Positions 17,243 to 26,160 of a DNA stretch of 64,000 nucleotides are shown piece after piece. Made by a program: the position numbers and the translations under genes. This stretch comes from Planctomycetota bacterium (GTDB lineage: Bacteria > Planctomycetota > OFTM77), in contig JAJDCO010000133.1 of assembly GCA_029260795.1 (NCBI GenBank), forward strand, positions 48,028 through 112,027, given 5' to 3'. The notes under the pieces are model-generated. The model saw nothing but the letters and a program-made list of their open reading frames with translations. It was not told the origin of the DNA and made no database searches. Positions within the stretch are counted from its first letter, which is position 1. The number at the start of each line of letters is the position of its first letter.

Positions 17243-19316
17243 TTACTCGATCGCGTCCAGCTTCTCCTCACACTCCCGGGCGACGGAATCCGTGCGGCCG
17301 AAGTCTCGGCGTCGCCTCCGAATCACCTCGCGATACAGCTTGCGCGCTTCCGCTCGTCCACCTTGGGCTACCAGGACATCGGCGAGCTGCTCGAGCCCAC
17401 CGGCCACCTCGAGATCGTCTTCACCATAGCCCGCGATCTGGACCTCAACGACGGCGCGGCAGAGCACCTCGGCCTCGGCATGTCGACCTTGCTCGCTCAG
17501 CAGCCGCGCGAGCAGAGAAGAGGGCCAGGCGAGCGCCGGATGGCGCTCACCGAGAAGGCGGACTCGGAGATCCAAGACATCTCGTAAGACACTCTCGGCC
17601 TCTTCCGTCTTGCCGGCGAGGAGCAGGACGCGCCCGAGGCCGACGAGCGTGCTCGCCAGGGCCGTGCTGTCTCCGAGCCGGCCTCTTTGGATCTCGGTGG
17701 CGTTGCGGAACGTTCGCTCGGCTTCCTCGAGGCGACCCGCATCACACTGGATATCGCCGAGAATCGACAGCGTCGAGGCGACCTCGATCGAGTCCTCGGG
17801 ATGAAGGCGTCGCTTCCGGGTCAGGAGGTCACGGCAGAGGGCGTCAGCCTCCATTCGGTGATGGTGGTCCCCCGAATCGGCGAGCGTGCGCGCGAGCCGC
17901 TCCATCGTGCTCGCGAGCCGGGGATCTTCGGGCGAGAGACTGGCCTGCTGGATCGCCAGGGCTCGGCGAAATCCGGCGAGGGCCGGCTCGTACTCCGACC
18001 GGTCATAGTGAACGCCGGCCAGGCCGAAGAGCGACTCGGCGACGGCGGGATCGTCTTCACCGAAGAGCGTGCGCCGCTCGCGGAGCGCGGCCCGGAGTAG
18101 GCGCTCCGCATCGTCGTAGAGACCGAGATCGCAATAAGTCTCGCCGATGGTCTGCCGAAGGTCGCTCCGCACCTCGGGCAGATCGGCGAGCGAGGTGTCG
18201 GCGTCGCGCTCGGCGGACGCGAGCATCTGGCGCAGCACCGAGATGTCGCGCCCGCGGGCGACGTCGGGAGACGCGGAGCGGATCAAGCGCCGGAGCGTTT
18301 CCGCGAAGGCACGCGCCTTGGCGGTCTCGCGTTGAGCTTCCTTCAATCGGACCAGCGCCTCGCCCTCGGCGGCGGTCTTCTCGACCAGGGCGAGGGATGT
18401 CACGACGACAGCCACGACGAGCACGAGCAGGATGACGGCGAATGAGCCCACGAGTGCATGGCGAGCGACCGGTCAGCAGCTCGTAGAGCACGACGCCCAG
18501 CGCATAGACGTCGGTGCGCGTGTCGACCTCCGACGGATCACCGGCGCATTGCTCGGGGCTCATGTACCGGAGTGTGCCGAGGAGCTCGCCGGGTAGCGTG
18601 GCAGAGGCGGCCCACGTCACATCGGAGTCGGTCATGCGTGCGATGCCGAAGTCGATGATCTTTGTCTGCTTCGACGGCAACACGAGGATGTTCGCGGGCT
18701 TCAGGTCGCGATGGACGATTCCGCGCTGATGGCCATGCTCGACAGCGTCGCAGACGGTGCGGAACAGATTCAAGCGTTCGCGGGTCGTGAGCGCGGCCTC
18801 GCGGGCAAAGGTCGTCAGGGGCCGGGCGCCCTCGAGGAACTCCATGGCGATGTAGGGCATGGACGCGGTGTCAGTGCCATGCGTGCCGGCCTCGTAGACG
18901 TGGGCGATGCCGGGGTGACGTAGACGGGCGAGGATCTCGGCCTCGTGAGCGAAGCGCTCGAGTGCGGCGGGCGTCGGGAACTCCGACCGGATGATCTTGA
19001 GTGCGACGAGCCGATCGGGATGCCGTTGGCGAGCGGCGTACACCGCTCCCATGCCGCCGCGCGCGATGAGCCGCTCGATGTGGTAGCGCCCGATCCGTTG
19101 GCCAAGGAGTGGATCTTCCGAGTCGCGCGGCCGGGTCAGCGGCGACTCCAGGAAGCCTCGGGCGGCGGCGTCGGTGCGGAGGAGCGCCTCTACCTCGTCG
19201 CGGATCCCGGCATCGTCGCGACCCTGCTCGTCGAGCCAGGCCCGCCTCACCGCGGACGCCTGATCGAGCGCCCCCTTGAAAAGGGTCTCGACGCGCCGCC
19301 GACGGTCAGCCGTCAT
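17243..19316 (-). pseudogene. Ser/Thr protein kinase with TPR sensor, kinase C-lobe deleted and frameshifted
   Basis: From ATG 19316 the reading is a planctomycetal STPK: LLGQRIGRYHIERL, GGMGAVYAA (P-loop), VALKII, HRDLKPANILV, DFGIAR, GTLRYMSPEQ and VLYELLTGRSP. It then leaves frame near 18455-18475. The next frame enters at ARHALVGSF, the membrane helix (AVILLVLVVAVVVTSLAL) and about 12 TPR-like units to the stop at 17243. Kinase subdomains X-XI, roughly 100 residues, are missing at the joint. The start overlaps the ECF gene stop by 11 bases (ATGACGGCTGA), so the two were translationally coupled. Unless a sequencing or assembly error is involved, no active membrane-anchored kinase can be made. 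Confidence 0.85.
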
Positions 19317-19902
19317 CTTGCGGCTCCCGAGCGCGCTCGTCGCGCGACAGCTCGGCAAAGAGCACTGCGCGGGCGTAGCGCCAATCGCGTTCGACGCTGG
19401 CCGTTCCCATGTCGAGCATGTCCGCGACCTCGTCGATCGTCAGACCGCCAAAGAACCGCAGCTCGACGATCTTGGCTTGCCGCGCGTTCCTCTCGGCCAA
19501 GCGTTCCAGGGCCTCATCGAGGGCGAGGAGGTCGACCGTGCGGTCGAAGGAGGCGACGATCTCGTCATCGAGCGTGAGACGTTGGCGACCGCCCCCTCGC
19601 TTCAGCCGCGCTTTGCCGCGGGCATGATCCACGAGAATGCGGCGGATCGCTTCGGCGGCCACGGAGAGAAAGTGCGCACGGTCTCGCCAATCGACCCGGC
19701 TCTGATCGATGAGCTTGAGATAAGCCTCGTGGACGAGAGCGGTGGGCTGCAGCGAGTGGTCCCGGCGCTCCCGCAGCATCAGGACCGCCGCCAGGGCGTG
19801 CAGCTCGTCGTAGACGAGCGGCAGGAAGCGGTCGATAGCCCGGCTCTCACCGCGACGAGCCTCGCCGAGGAGGCCGGTGAGATCTGCGTCGGATCGTGTC
19901 AT
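19306..19902 (-). CDS. ECF-type RNA polymerase sigma factor, planctomycetal kinase-associated kind
   Basis: 198 residues. Region 2 is recognisable from LVYDELHALA, the family hallmark LQPTALVHEAYLKLID and HFLSVAAEAIRRILVDHAR. A GGGRQRLTLDDE linker leads to region 4 with a helix-turn-helix (LRFFGGLTIDEVADMLDMG, VERDWRYARA). This is the ECF subgroup that in Planctomycetes is encoded with Ser/Thr kinases and is thought to be controlled by phosphorylation rather than by an anti-sigma factor. The kinase gene downstream overlaps it by 11 bases but is broken, so its control may be lost. No clear Shine-Dalgarno precedes ATG 19902. Confidence 0.92.
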   Translation of the reverse strand: MTRSDADLTGLLGEARRGESRAIDRFLPLVYDELHALAAVLMLRERRDHSLQPTALVHEAYLKLIDQSRVDWRDRAHFLSVAAEAIRRILVDHARGKARLKRGGGRQRLTLDDEIVASFDRTVDLLALDEALERLAERNARQAKIVELRFFGGLTIDEVADMLDMGTASVERDWRYARAVLFAELSRDERAREPQDDG

Positions 19903-20090
19903 GGAGCTGAGGCCACCGTCTTCACCAGGGCACGGTCTCTGGGGCTTGAGGGGGCGCGCCAGAAGCTGGCCGTCGAGGAAGACGAAAGGTGTATAAAAAC
20001 TGGATGGAGTCCGAGCCTTATCGTCGCGTTTGGACTCGAGGGGCGCAAGCGCTGCCCGTGCGGAACGACAATCGACCGAGGAGCGACGTC

Positions 20091-21185
20091 ATGGTTCGAG
20101 GCTTGTGGATGGGGCTGGTCGCCTGGAGTGGCCTCGGGCTGTGGCCGCTCGCCGGCGGCCAGGAACCCGAAGTCCCCCGCGTCTGGAACGATGCCGACCT
20201 CGCCGGGCTCGAGCTTTCGATCTACGGACTCGAGACGCCCATTCGCCACCTCTCGGAGCAGGAGTACTACCGGCTGCCGGTGCGGCCGATCTACCGCTCG
20301 TACACGGTCTACCATCCCGACCACGAGCCGGCTGGCTACCGCGACCATCTCGCGACGCTGGAGCCCGAAATCGTCTTCGACGCGGGCGAGCTCGAGACGC
20401 GCCACATGGAGCTCGAGGAGATCTTCGCCACGCACGAGGCCATTCCTCCTGGCGTGTTCGCTCGTCACGGCGACAGCCCATTCTTCCCCGCCCGGGTGCC
20501 GAGCCTCGTCGGGATCGCCGATCGCGGCTACCTCGATGCTTCCGGCCTCGTGAAGCATCGGGACGTCGGTGACCTGATGCGATACATCGCGCTGACGCAG
20601 GGGATGGCGTTCCACTCGCAGTACGGCGACTGGAGCCCGGATCCTACCGGGCAGTTCGGGACCACCGAGCGTTACGGCGATCCGCAGCTCCGAGCGCTGG
20701 CGATGTTCCTCTACTCGCTCGAATCTCCCGAGAACCCGAATCCAGAGCCAGTCGAGCACCAGAAGCGCGGCCGGGAGGTGTTCGCAGCCGAGGGCTGCGC
20801 GAAGTGTCACACACCGCCGCTCTACTCGAACAACAAGCTGGTGATGGCGCCGGGCGTTCGCGTCGCAAAAGACCATCCCGCACGTGCCGACATTATGAAT
20901 CAGCGCGTCGGTACCAATCCCGATCTCACCACGAAGACACGAAGAGGCACCGGCTTTTGCAAGGTCCCCTCTTTGATCGGGCTGTGGTATCGCGGCCCCT
21001 TCGGGCACAGCGGTGAGGTGTCAACGCTCGAGGATTGGTTCGATCCGGCTCGGCTCGAGGATGACTATCGCCCGAACTGGAGCCCACCCGGGGTGACGCA
21101 TCGCGCGGTGCCCGGTCATGAGTTCGGACTCGATCTGTCGCCCGAAGACAAGGCGGCGCTGATCGGGTTCTTGAGGAGTCTGTGA
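20091..21185 (+). CDS. Secreted mono-haem cytochrome c / peroxidase-like protein
   Basis: 364 residues from ATG 20091, preceded by GAGGAGCG; the longer frame to 19989 is rejected. A signal peptide (GLVAWSGLGLWPLAGG) is followed by about 200 residues and a single haem site CAKCH near residue 237 (REVFAAEGCAKCHTPPLYSN). Later motifs KVPSLIGLWYRGPFGHSG and LSPEDKAALIGFLRSL are those of the C-terminal domain of di-haem cytochrome c peroxidases. The expected first CxxCH is absent, so it is not a canonical di-haem enzyme. The next gene starts one base after its stop, implying an operon and a shared role. Confidence 0.8.
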   Translation: MVRGLWMGLVAWSGLGLWPLAGGQEPEVPRVWNDADLAGLELSIYGLETPIRHLSEQEYYRLPVRPIYRSYTVYHPDHEPAGYRDHLATLEPEIVFDAGELETRHMELEEIFATHEAIPPGVFARHGDSPFFPARVPSLVGIADRGYLDASGLVKHRDVGDLMRYIALTQGMAFHSQYGDWSPDPTGQFGTTERYGDPQLRALAMFLYSLESPENPNPEPVEHQKRGREVFAAEGCAKCHTPPLYSNNKLVMAPGVRVAKDHPARADIMNQRVGTNPDLTTKTRRGTGFCKVPSLIGLWYRGPFGHSGEVSTLEDWFDPARLEDDYRPNWSPPGVTHRAVPGHEFGLDLSPEDKAALIGFLRSL

Positions 21186-21186
21186 A

Positions 21187-21855
21187 ATGAAACGTGGCTG
21201 GAATTGGATCGCCTGCTTCGGCAGCCTGGCTCTGTCCGCATTCGCCTGCCATGCGCCCGAGAACGACGGCCCGCACAGAAGGCGACCGCGTATCCTGCCG
21301 GTCGAGCGCGACGAGTGGACCGACGCCCAGCGAGACTATCTCGAACCACATGAGAAGGCGGGGCGCTTGTTCAACCTGTTCAAGACCGCTGCCCGGCACC
21401 CGGAGTTGGCCAACAGCGTCGAAGCGCTCGCCTTCGGTCACGTGATGGGGCCGAGCTCCACGCTTCCTCCGCGTCATCGCGAGCTGCTGATCCTGCGCAC
21501 GGCCTGGCTGTGCGGCTGTGAGTATCAATGGGCCCAGCACGCGGTACTGGCACGCGACATCGGTTTGATCGAAGACGAGCTCTCGAGGATCATCCTGGGT
21601 CCGGAAGCGCCGGGCTGGAGCCCACTCGAATCCACCCTCCTGCGAGTGGCGGACGAGCTCCACCGGGACACCTTCGTCAGCGATGCGACATGGGAGGTCC
21701 TGAGCACGACCTACCAGACACAGCAGCTCATGGATGCGGTCGCGACCGTTGGCATGTACACGCTCGCCTCCATGTCGATCAACAGCTGGGGGGTCGAGCT
21801 CGATCCGGGGTTGTCCGGCTTTCCGTCCCCAAGAGAGGTGCGCGAGCCCCGCTGA
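21187..21855 (+). CDS. Exported carboxymuconolactone decarboxylase / AhpD-like protein
   Basis: 222 residues. The CMD core includes GRLFNLFKTAARHPELA, LPPRHRELLILRTAWLCG and the active-site-like CGCEYQWAQHAVLA (Cys, Glu, His as in the peroxidase/decarboxylase family). The later YQTQQLMDAVATVGMYTLASM matches the family C-terminus. The N-terminus is hydrophobic and ends in SAFAC, a weak lipobox, so it may be a membrane-anchored periplasmic protein, whereas most CMD proteins are cytoplasmic. It begins one base after the cytochrome gene; both probably act together in extracytoplasmic redox chemistry. Confidence 0.82.
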   Translation: MKRGWNWIACFGSLALSAFACHAPENDGPHRRRPRILPVERDEWTDAQRDYLEPHEKAGRLFNLFKTAARHPELANSVEALAFGHVMGPSSTLPPRHRELLILRTAWLCGCEYQWAQHAVLARDIGLIEDELSRIILGPEAPGWSPLESTLLRVADELHRDTFVSDATWEVLSTTYQTQQLMDAVATVGMYTLASMSINSWGVELDPGLSGFPSPREVREPR

Positions 21856-21871
21856 GGCCCCCCCGGCTCCC

Positions 21872-22618
21872 CTACTCTTCCTCGAGTCGAATGAGCTTCT
21901 CGTAGAGCTGCACGAGCCTCGGGCCGTAGTCGGGTCTCGCCAGATACGAAGGACGGCTGTGATCGAGGGTTCGGGCCGCCCACAGGTGAAGGGTCGCGCC
22001 CTCGAGATCCCCCTCGGCCTCGAGCACCTCCGCGAGCAGCAGGTGGCCTTCGTGGCTCTCGGCATCGATGAAGAGCACCTGCTCGAATCGCGAGGCCGCG
22101 TCGGACAGACGGCCCAGCTTCCGCTCGAGGCGGCCGAGCGCCAGGAGCGTTCCGATGTCGGAAGGTTCGATCTCGAGGGCGCGCAGGTATGCTCGCCTCG
22201 CCTCGTCGAGCGGCTCCGCCGCTTCGACGTCGTTCTCGGCCAGGCGGGCGAGGCGTTCGAGGGCATCGCCTCGGAGCACGTGGAATGCGAGGTTGCCGTC
22301 GAAGAGACCTGCCGGGAGGAGGCCCAGGGCTTCGAGGATCTTCTTCCGGGCCTCGTCGGGGCCACCGTCGTCGGACTCGGAGAGCAGGTGGGCAGCGAGG
22401 GCGGTCCCGATCATCCCGATCAGGTACGAGAACGCGGTCAGGCAAGGCAGCATGATCACCCTGCTGATCAAGCGCAGAGTCCCGAGGTAGCCGATGGGAT
22501 GGATCGCCATCGGCTCGAGTGCCAGAATCTCCTCGTTGATCTTCATCGAGGCGAAGACGGCCGTGAAGGACGCGCCGACGCGGGCCGTCATGATGATGGC
22601 CGTGATCAGCGGCGACAT
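21872..22618 (-). pseudogene. Chimera of an MlaE permease fragment and a TPR fragment
   Basis: The first ~75 residues are the middle of an MlaE-type ABC permease (REMSPLITAIIMTARVG, SMKINEEILALE, HPIGYLGTLRLISRVI). The MlaE N-terminal region and last helices are missing. At about 22385 the frame continues into an unrelated TPR domain (ARRAYLRALEIEP, LLALGRLERKLGRLSDAA, FEQVLFIDAESHEGHLLLAEVLEAEG). The permease-like part begins just after an in-frame stop and next to the truncated end of the FHA gene. I read it as two successive deletions that fused three genes. The fused frame is open and could be translated, but a working lipid transporter is not expected. Confidence 0.75.
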
Positions 22619-22626
22619 CTCACGAG

Positions 22627-23337
22627 TCAGGCTTCACGCCACGGCGCCCGGTTCTCCGAGAGGATCGCTTCGCGCTGCTCGAACGCCTGCCGAACGACGG
22701 TCCGGCTGATTCGCACCTCGTCCTCCGACTCGCCTGAGCGACCCCGCGAGGCCCTCGGGATCAGCTCGCCCTCGGTGCCCATCACCAGGATGAACCCGCG
22801 CTCGGCTTGGGCGAAGATCCGGAAGAGTCCATCGAGAATCCCCGAGAGGACCTCGTCCTCGCTCAATGAGCTGTGCAGGCAGGAGCCGATCTCGAGAAGC
22901 GCGCGCAGCTTCGCCTTGGATCCCGCCTCGGACTCATGCGCCTTGACGCTCAGCGTCGCGTCGACGCTCACCTGCATGGTGTGCGGCTCCTCGACGATCT
23001 CGGTGAGCTTCAAGCCACGGGCCTCGGTGGAGTCCGGCTCGAGGGACTCGCGCTCGTGGTAGATCAGAGCGTGATCGCAGATGAGGATGCGGTCGGTCGA
23101 CTTCAGCTGCGTCGGCCCCTCGATCCGGGTTCCGTTCAAGAAGGTCCCGTGCAGGCTGCCGAGGTCTTCGAGGACGTGTGTCCCTTCCGCCTGCGTGATG
23201 CGGGCGTGCGCTCGGGATACTGCCGAATCGTCCAGCAACAGATCCGAGGAGCGGCTGCGGCCGATCACGGTGGGCTCTTCGCTGAGCCGGACGGTTTCCT
23301 TCTCGTCGCCGACGAGCCGGTGGAGGAAGGCTTCCAT
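22627..23337 (-). pseudogene. FHA-GAF signalling protein, cut off inside the GAF domain
   Basis: From ATG 23337 an FHA domain is clear (VIGRSRSSDLLLDDSAVSRAHARI, LGSLHGTFLNG). It is followed by a linker and the first ~90 residues of a GAF domain (LRALLEIGSCLHSSLSEDEVL, AERGFILVMGTEGELIPRAS, RISRTVVRQAF). The protein stops at ILSENRAPWREA, where a GAF domain should continue for another 50-60 residues and an output domain usually follows. A permease fragment starts nine bases later. The FHA part could still bind phosphothreonine, but the output function is gone. Confidence 0.75.
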
Positions 23338-23571
23338 GAGGACGAAAGTACCAAATGAAGGTGCGCCTGGCAGCACACCGAGGACGTCGCCCGCTCGGGT
23401 GCTTCTCGAGAGCACACCCGCGTCGAGAGTTTTTTCGGATCGTGTGCCTGCCACTCGGGAGTGGTCTGCACCTTGCCGAGAGCATCGTCCTGGATGTTCT
23501 CCAGGGCAGACGCTTCAATGGTGCGTCGCGAGCGAGTGCCCGCGAGGGCCGCGTTTCAAAAGGACTCGAGC

Positions 23572-24510
23572 ATGAGACCCTGGCTTGCCGCTCTGTGCGT
23601 CGGAGCCCTGTCGAGCGCGATCGCGGCAGGTGCCCAGGAGCCCCCCGCCTCGATCGACCGAGGGCTCTCCGTCAAGTATCCCGGCGACCGCGGCATCGAG
23701 CGCGATCCCGCTGTCCTCTTCGCTGACGGTTTCGAGAGCGGTGACCTCGAGAAGTGGGACGAGGATCAGGCGGGCGGTGACGAGACGCGCGTGCGCGTGA
23801 TCACCGATTCGAAGCTGGCATTTCATGGCATGCATGCCTGTCAGATGACCGCCACGCGTGGGAAGAACAACGGCGGCGGACTGATCGAGTGGCTCGGCGA
23901 AGGGCAGGACGAGCTGCATGCACGCTTCTATGTGCGCTTCGCCGAGGACGCGGGCTACACGCACCACTTCGTCCACATCAACGGCTCCCCCGAGCGGTGG
24001 GGCAGCTTCGGCAAGGCCGGGCTGAAGCCCGAGGGCGACGACTTCTTCACCACCGGCATCGAGCCGTGGTTCGACTGGGGCAACAATGCGCCGCCCGGCA
24101 AGTGGATGCTCTACACCTACTGGCCCGACATGAAGGCCTCGCCCGACGGCCAGCACTGGGGCAACGGCTTTCACCCCGAATCGGGCGTGCTTCCACGGGG
24201 CGAGTGGATCTGCGTCGAGATCCGAGTGCGAATGAACACGGTCGGCGAAGCCGACGGCGAGCAGACCGTCTGGCAGAACGGAAAGCAGATCGGCCACTTC
24301 ACGGGTATTCGTTGGCGCACCTCCGAGAAACTCAAGGCCAACGTCTTCTGGTTGATGAGCTACGTCACCGAGCGCGCCTTCGGTCACACCGAGCAGCACG
24401 CCGCAAAGCACGGCCTGAAGGTCAACCAGAAGACGTACACCGTGTGGTTCGATCAGGTCGTCGTCGCCACGGAGTACCTCGGACCGTTGCAGATGGCCGA
24501 GCGACGATAG
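23572..24510 (+). CDS. Secreted protein of unknown function, concanavalin-like
   Basis: 312 residues, ATG 23572 after AAAAGGA; signal peptide MRPWLAALCVGALSSAIAAGAQ. The opening of the mature protein (LFADGFESGDLEKWDED) is a frequent start of exported beta-sandwich proteins. Later come THHFVHINGSPERWGSFGKAG, GEWICVEIRVRMN and TVWFDQVVVATEYLGP. The layout suggests a jelly-roll like polysaccharide-lyase or LamG families, but no catalytic residues can be assigned. It is a single gene, convergent with the GDPD gene. Confidence 0.8.
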   Translation: MRPWLAALCVGALSSAIAAGAQEPPASIDRGLSVKYPGDRGIERDPAVLFADGFESGDLEKWDEDQAGGDETRVRVITDSKLAFHGMHACQMTATRGKNNGGGLIEWLGEGQDELHARFYVRFAEDAGYTHHFVHINGSPERWGSFGKAGLKPEGDDFFTTGIEPWFDWGNNAPPGKWMLYTYWPDMKASPDGQHWGNGFHPESGVLPRGEWICVEIRVRMNTVGEADGEQTVWQNGKQIGHFTGIRWRTSEKLKANVFWLMSYVTERAFGHTEQHAAKHGLKVNQKTYTVWFDQVVVATEYLGPLQMAERR

Positions 24511-24593
24511 CCGTTCATCGACCGTCCTTTGGATCGGCCGCCTTCCCTCGTGGCGGCGCGCCTCTGGCGCCGCTCGCCGCTTTGTGTGCGCTG

Positions 24594-25448
24594 TCAGCGA
24601 TGTCGACCGATCCGACGCAGCTCCTCGAGCACCATCTCGGGATGATCGGTTTGGATCCCGTCGACGCCGCAGGCGACGGCGTCGGCGACGCCGTCCGGCG
24701 TGTCGTCCTGCATCAGATCCACGAAGACCTTGGCATTCGCAGCGTGACAGGCCGCGACGGCCTCGGGTGTCAGTCGGTCCAACTTGGAGATGGCGATCGT
24801 GTCCGCACCGGTGCGCGAGACGAGCTCACTCACGAGATCGACTCGGCCCGGGTACTCCGGCAGCAACCGAATGAGAGCATCCACCTTCCGCATCTCTTCG
24901 CTGTACCCCGAGTAGACGAGGGCCGTCGCCAGCATGTCGTGGCTCCTCAGCTGACGAACGATCTCCTCGGCGGGAGCTTCCTTGAGGTCGAGGTAGACAC
25001 CGATCTTGCCGGACATGAGCGCGAGAGCCTCTTCGAGAATGGGGACCCGAGTCCCCGCCCACTCCTCCCCCCGATACGATCCGGCGTCGAGGGCTCGAAC
25101 CTCCTGGAGGCTCATCGCCGACACCTCGCCGCTCCCATTCGTCGTGGCCCCGACATCGCGGTTGTGCATCAGCACGCAGGCTCCGTCGCGAGTCTGACGG
25201 ACATCGATCTCTACCCAGTCCAGTCCGAGCTCGATGGCCCCTTGGATGGCTGGCAGGGTGTTTTGAGGACGATCGGTATGCGCGCCGCGGTGTGCGATGA
25301 CCTCGATGGTCGCCGGGCCTGGCACGATCGAGCCGTCCAGCATACGGGTTCGACGAGGCGCACGGCAGCTGGCCATCATCATGAGGACGATCACGCACGC
25401 GAAGTATCGGGTCGGACCCGACAGGCCCGGGGTGCTCGGGAATCGCAT
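24594..25448 (-). CDS. Glycerophosphodiester phosphodiesterase, probable lipoprotein
   Basis: 284 residues. Catalytic signatures of the GDPD TIM barrel are in place: IAHRGAHTDRPQNT (HRG, and N-T with Gln for the usual Glu), WVEIDVRQTRDG (E-x-D), LMHNRDV, GVYLDLKE and GVDGIQTDHPE. These enzymes cleave deacylated phospholipids to glycerol-3-phosphate and an alcohol. The start ATG 25448 follows GGTGGAG, and the N-terminus ends in MMMASC, a lipobox, so it should be anchored outside the cytoplasmic membrane. It lies 34 bases after the ABC permease and may be the last gene of that operon. Confidence 0.88.
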   Translation of the reverse strand: MRFPSTPGLSGPTRYFACVIVLMMMASCRAPRRTRMLDGSIVPGPATIEVIAHRGAHTDRPQNTLPAIQGAIELGLDWVEIDVRQTRDGACVLMHNRDVGATTNGSGEVSAMSLQEVRALDAGSYRGEEWAGTRVPILEEALALMSGKIGVYLDLKEAPAEEIVRQLRSHDMLATALVYSGYSEEMRKVDALIRLLPEYPGRVDLVSELVSRTGADTIAISKLDRLTPEAVAACHAANAKVFVDLMQDDTPDGVADAVACGVDGIQTDHPEMVLEELRRIGRHR

Positions 25449-25482
25449 TCTCGGTAGCTCCACCTGAAACGAGACGTGCCCG

Positions 25483-26160
25483 TCAGAGCGCCTTGCGCTC
25501 GAAGACTCGGGCGGAGATCCAACAAGACACGACGAGGCCGATGAGGAGAAGGATTGCGACGCCGACACCGAAGACCCAGGGGTCGGTGGACTGCTGCAGA
25601 TCGCGGACGGAGCCGATGCCCCGCGCGATCACATCCTTGAGCTCGGCGGCGCCCTGGACCCTTCTCCAAATGGCGAGGACGGCGATTCCGAGGACCTGTC
25701 CGGCGACCAGGAACACCATCACTCCGATGAAGCCGAACCGGATCGTGAAGGGCATGAGCAGGCTGTTGCCGAGAACGATGGCTACCGTCGCCGGACCGAC
25801 GACGGAGAGGACGCTCGTGCCCTCCGTGAGAACTTGAGCGGTCGGCAGGAGAGTGAGGAGGCTCGCGTAGGCGATCCCCACCAGCCCGCTGAGCGCGGCG
25901 AGCACGTACCGGCCGAGAACGATGGTTCGACGCTTGACGGGAAGGCTGCACAGGAGGATCGCCGTCTTGAACCGGTCTTCGCGGGTCAGCACCGTCAGGT
26001 TCGAGAAGCTGAACATGAGCGCACCGACGACCGCGTACTCGCCGATCGGAATCTCGCCGTTGTGAGCCATGAAGACCAAGAAGACGCTGAAGATCAGCCC
26101 GTTCAGCAGCAGCGCCTTCGCGTTCAGCACCAGGTCGAATCGCAGCACGTCACGCAGCAT
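25483..26160 (-). CDS. ABC-2 type transporter permease
   Basis: 225 residues with about six membrane helices (LLLNGLIFSVFLVFMA, YVLAALSGLVGIAYASLL, VVGPATVAIVLGNSLLM, FIGVMVFLVAGQVLGIAVLA, FGVGVAILLLIGLVVS) and a cytoplasmic loop with DRFKTAILLCSLPVKR, seen in ABC-2 permeases that pair with YtrB/CcmA-like ATPases. ATG 26160 lies inside the ATPase gene, overlapping its end by 11 bases, so translation is coupled. Cargo is unknown; GntR/YtrA-regulated ABC-2 systems are often linked to cell-envelope stress or peptide resistance. Confidence 0.85.
   Translation of the reverse strand: MLRDVLRFDLVLNAKALLLNGLIFSVFLVFMAHNGEIPIGEYAVVGALMFSFSNLTVLTREDRFKTAILLCSLPVKRRTIVLGRYVLAALSGLVGIAYASLLTLLPTAQVLTEGTSVLSVVGPATVAIVLGNSLLMPFTIRFGFIGVMVFLVAGQVLGIAVLAIWRRVQGAAELKDVIARGIGSVRDLQQSTDPWVFGVGVAILLLIGLVVSCWISARVFERKAL

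Noticed and set aside
24540..24593. GC-rich inverted repeat between convergent genes as terminator
   Set aside because: The stem is only about six base pairs with no T tract.
23889..25457. A 522-residue plus-strand open frame spanning two genes
   Set aside because: It runs across the 3' end of one gene and antisense to the GDPD gene; both have clear products.
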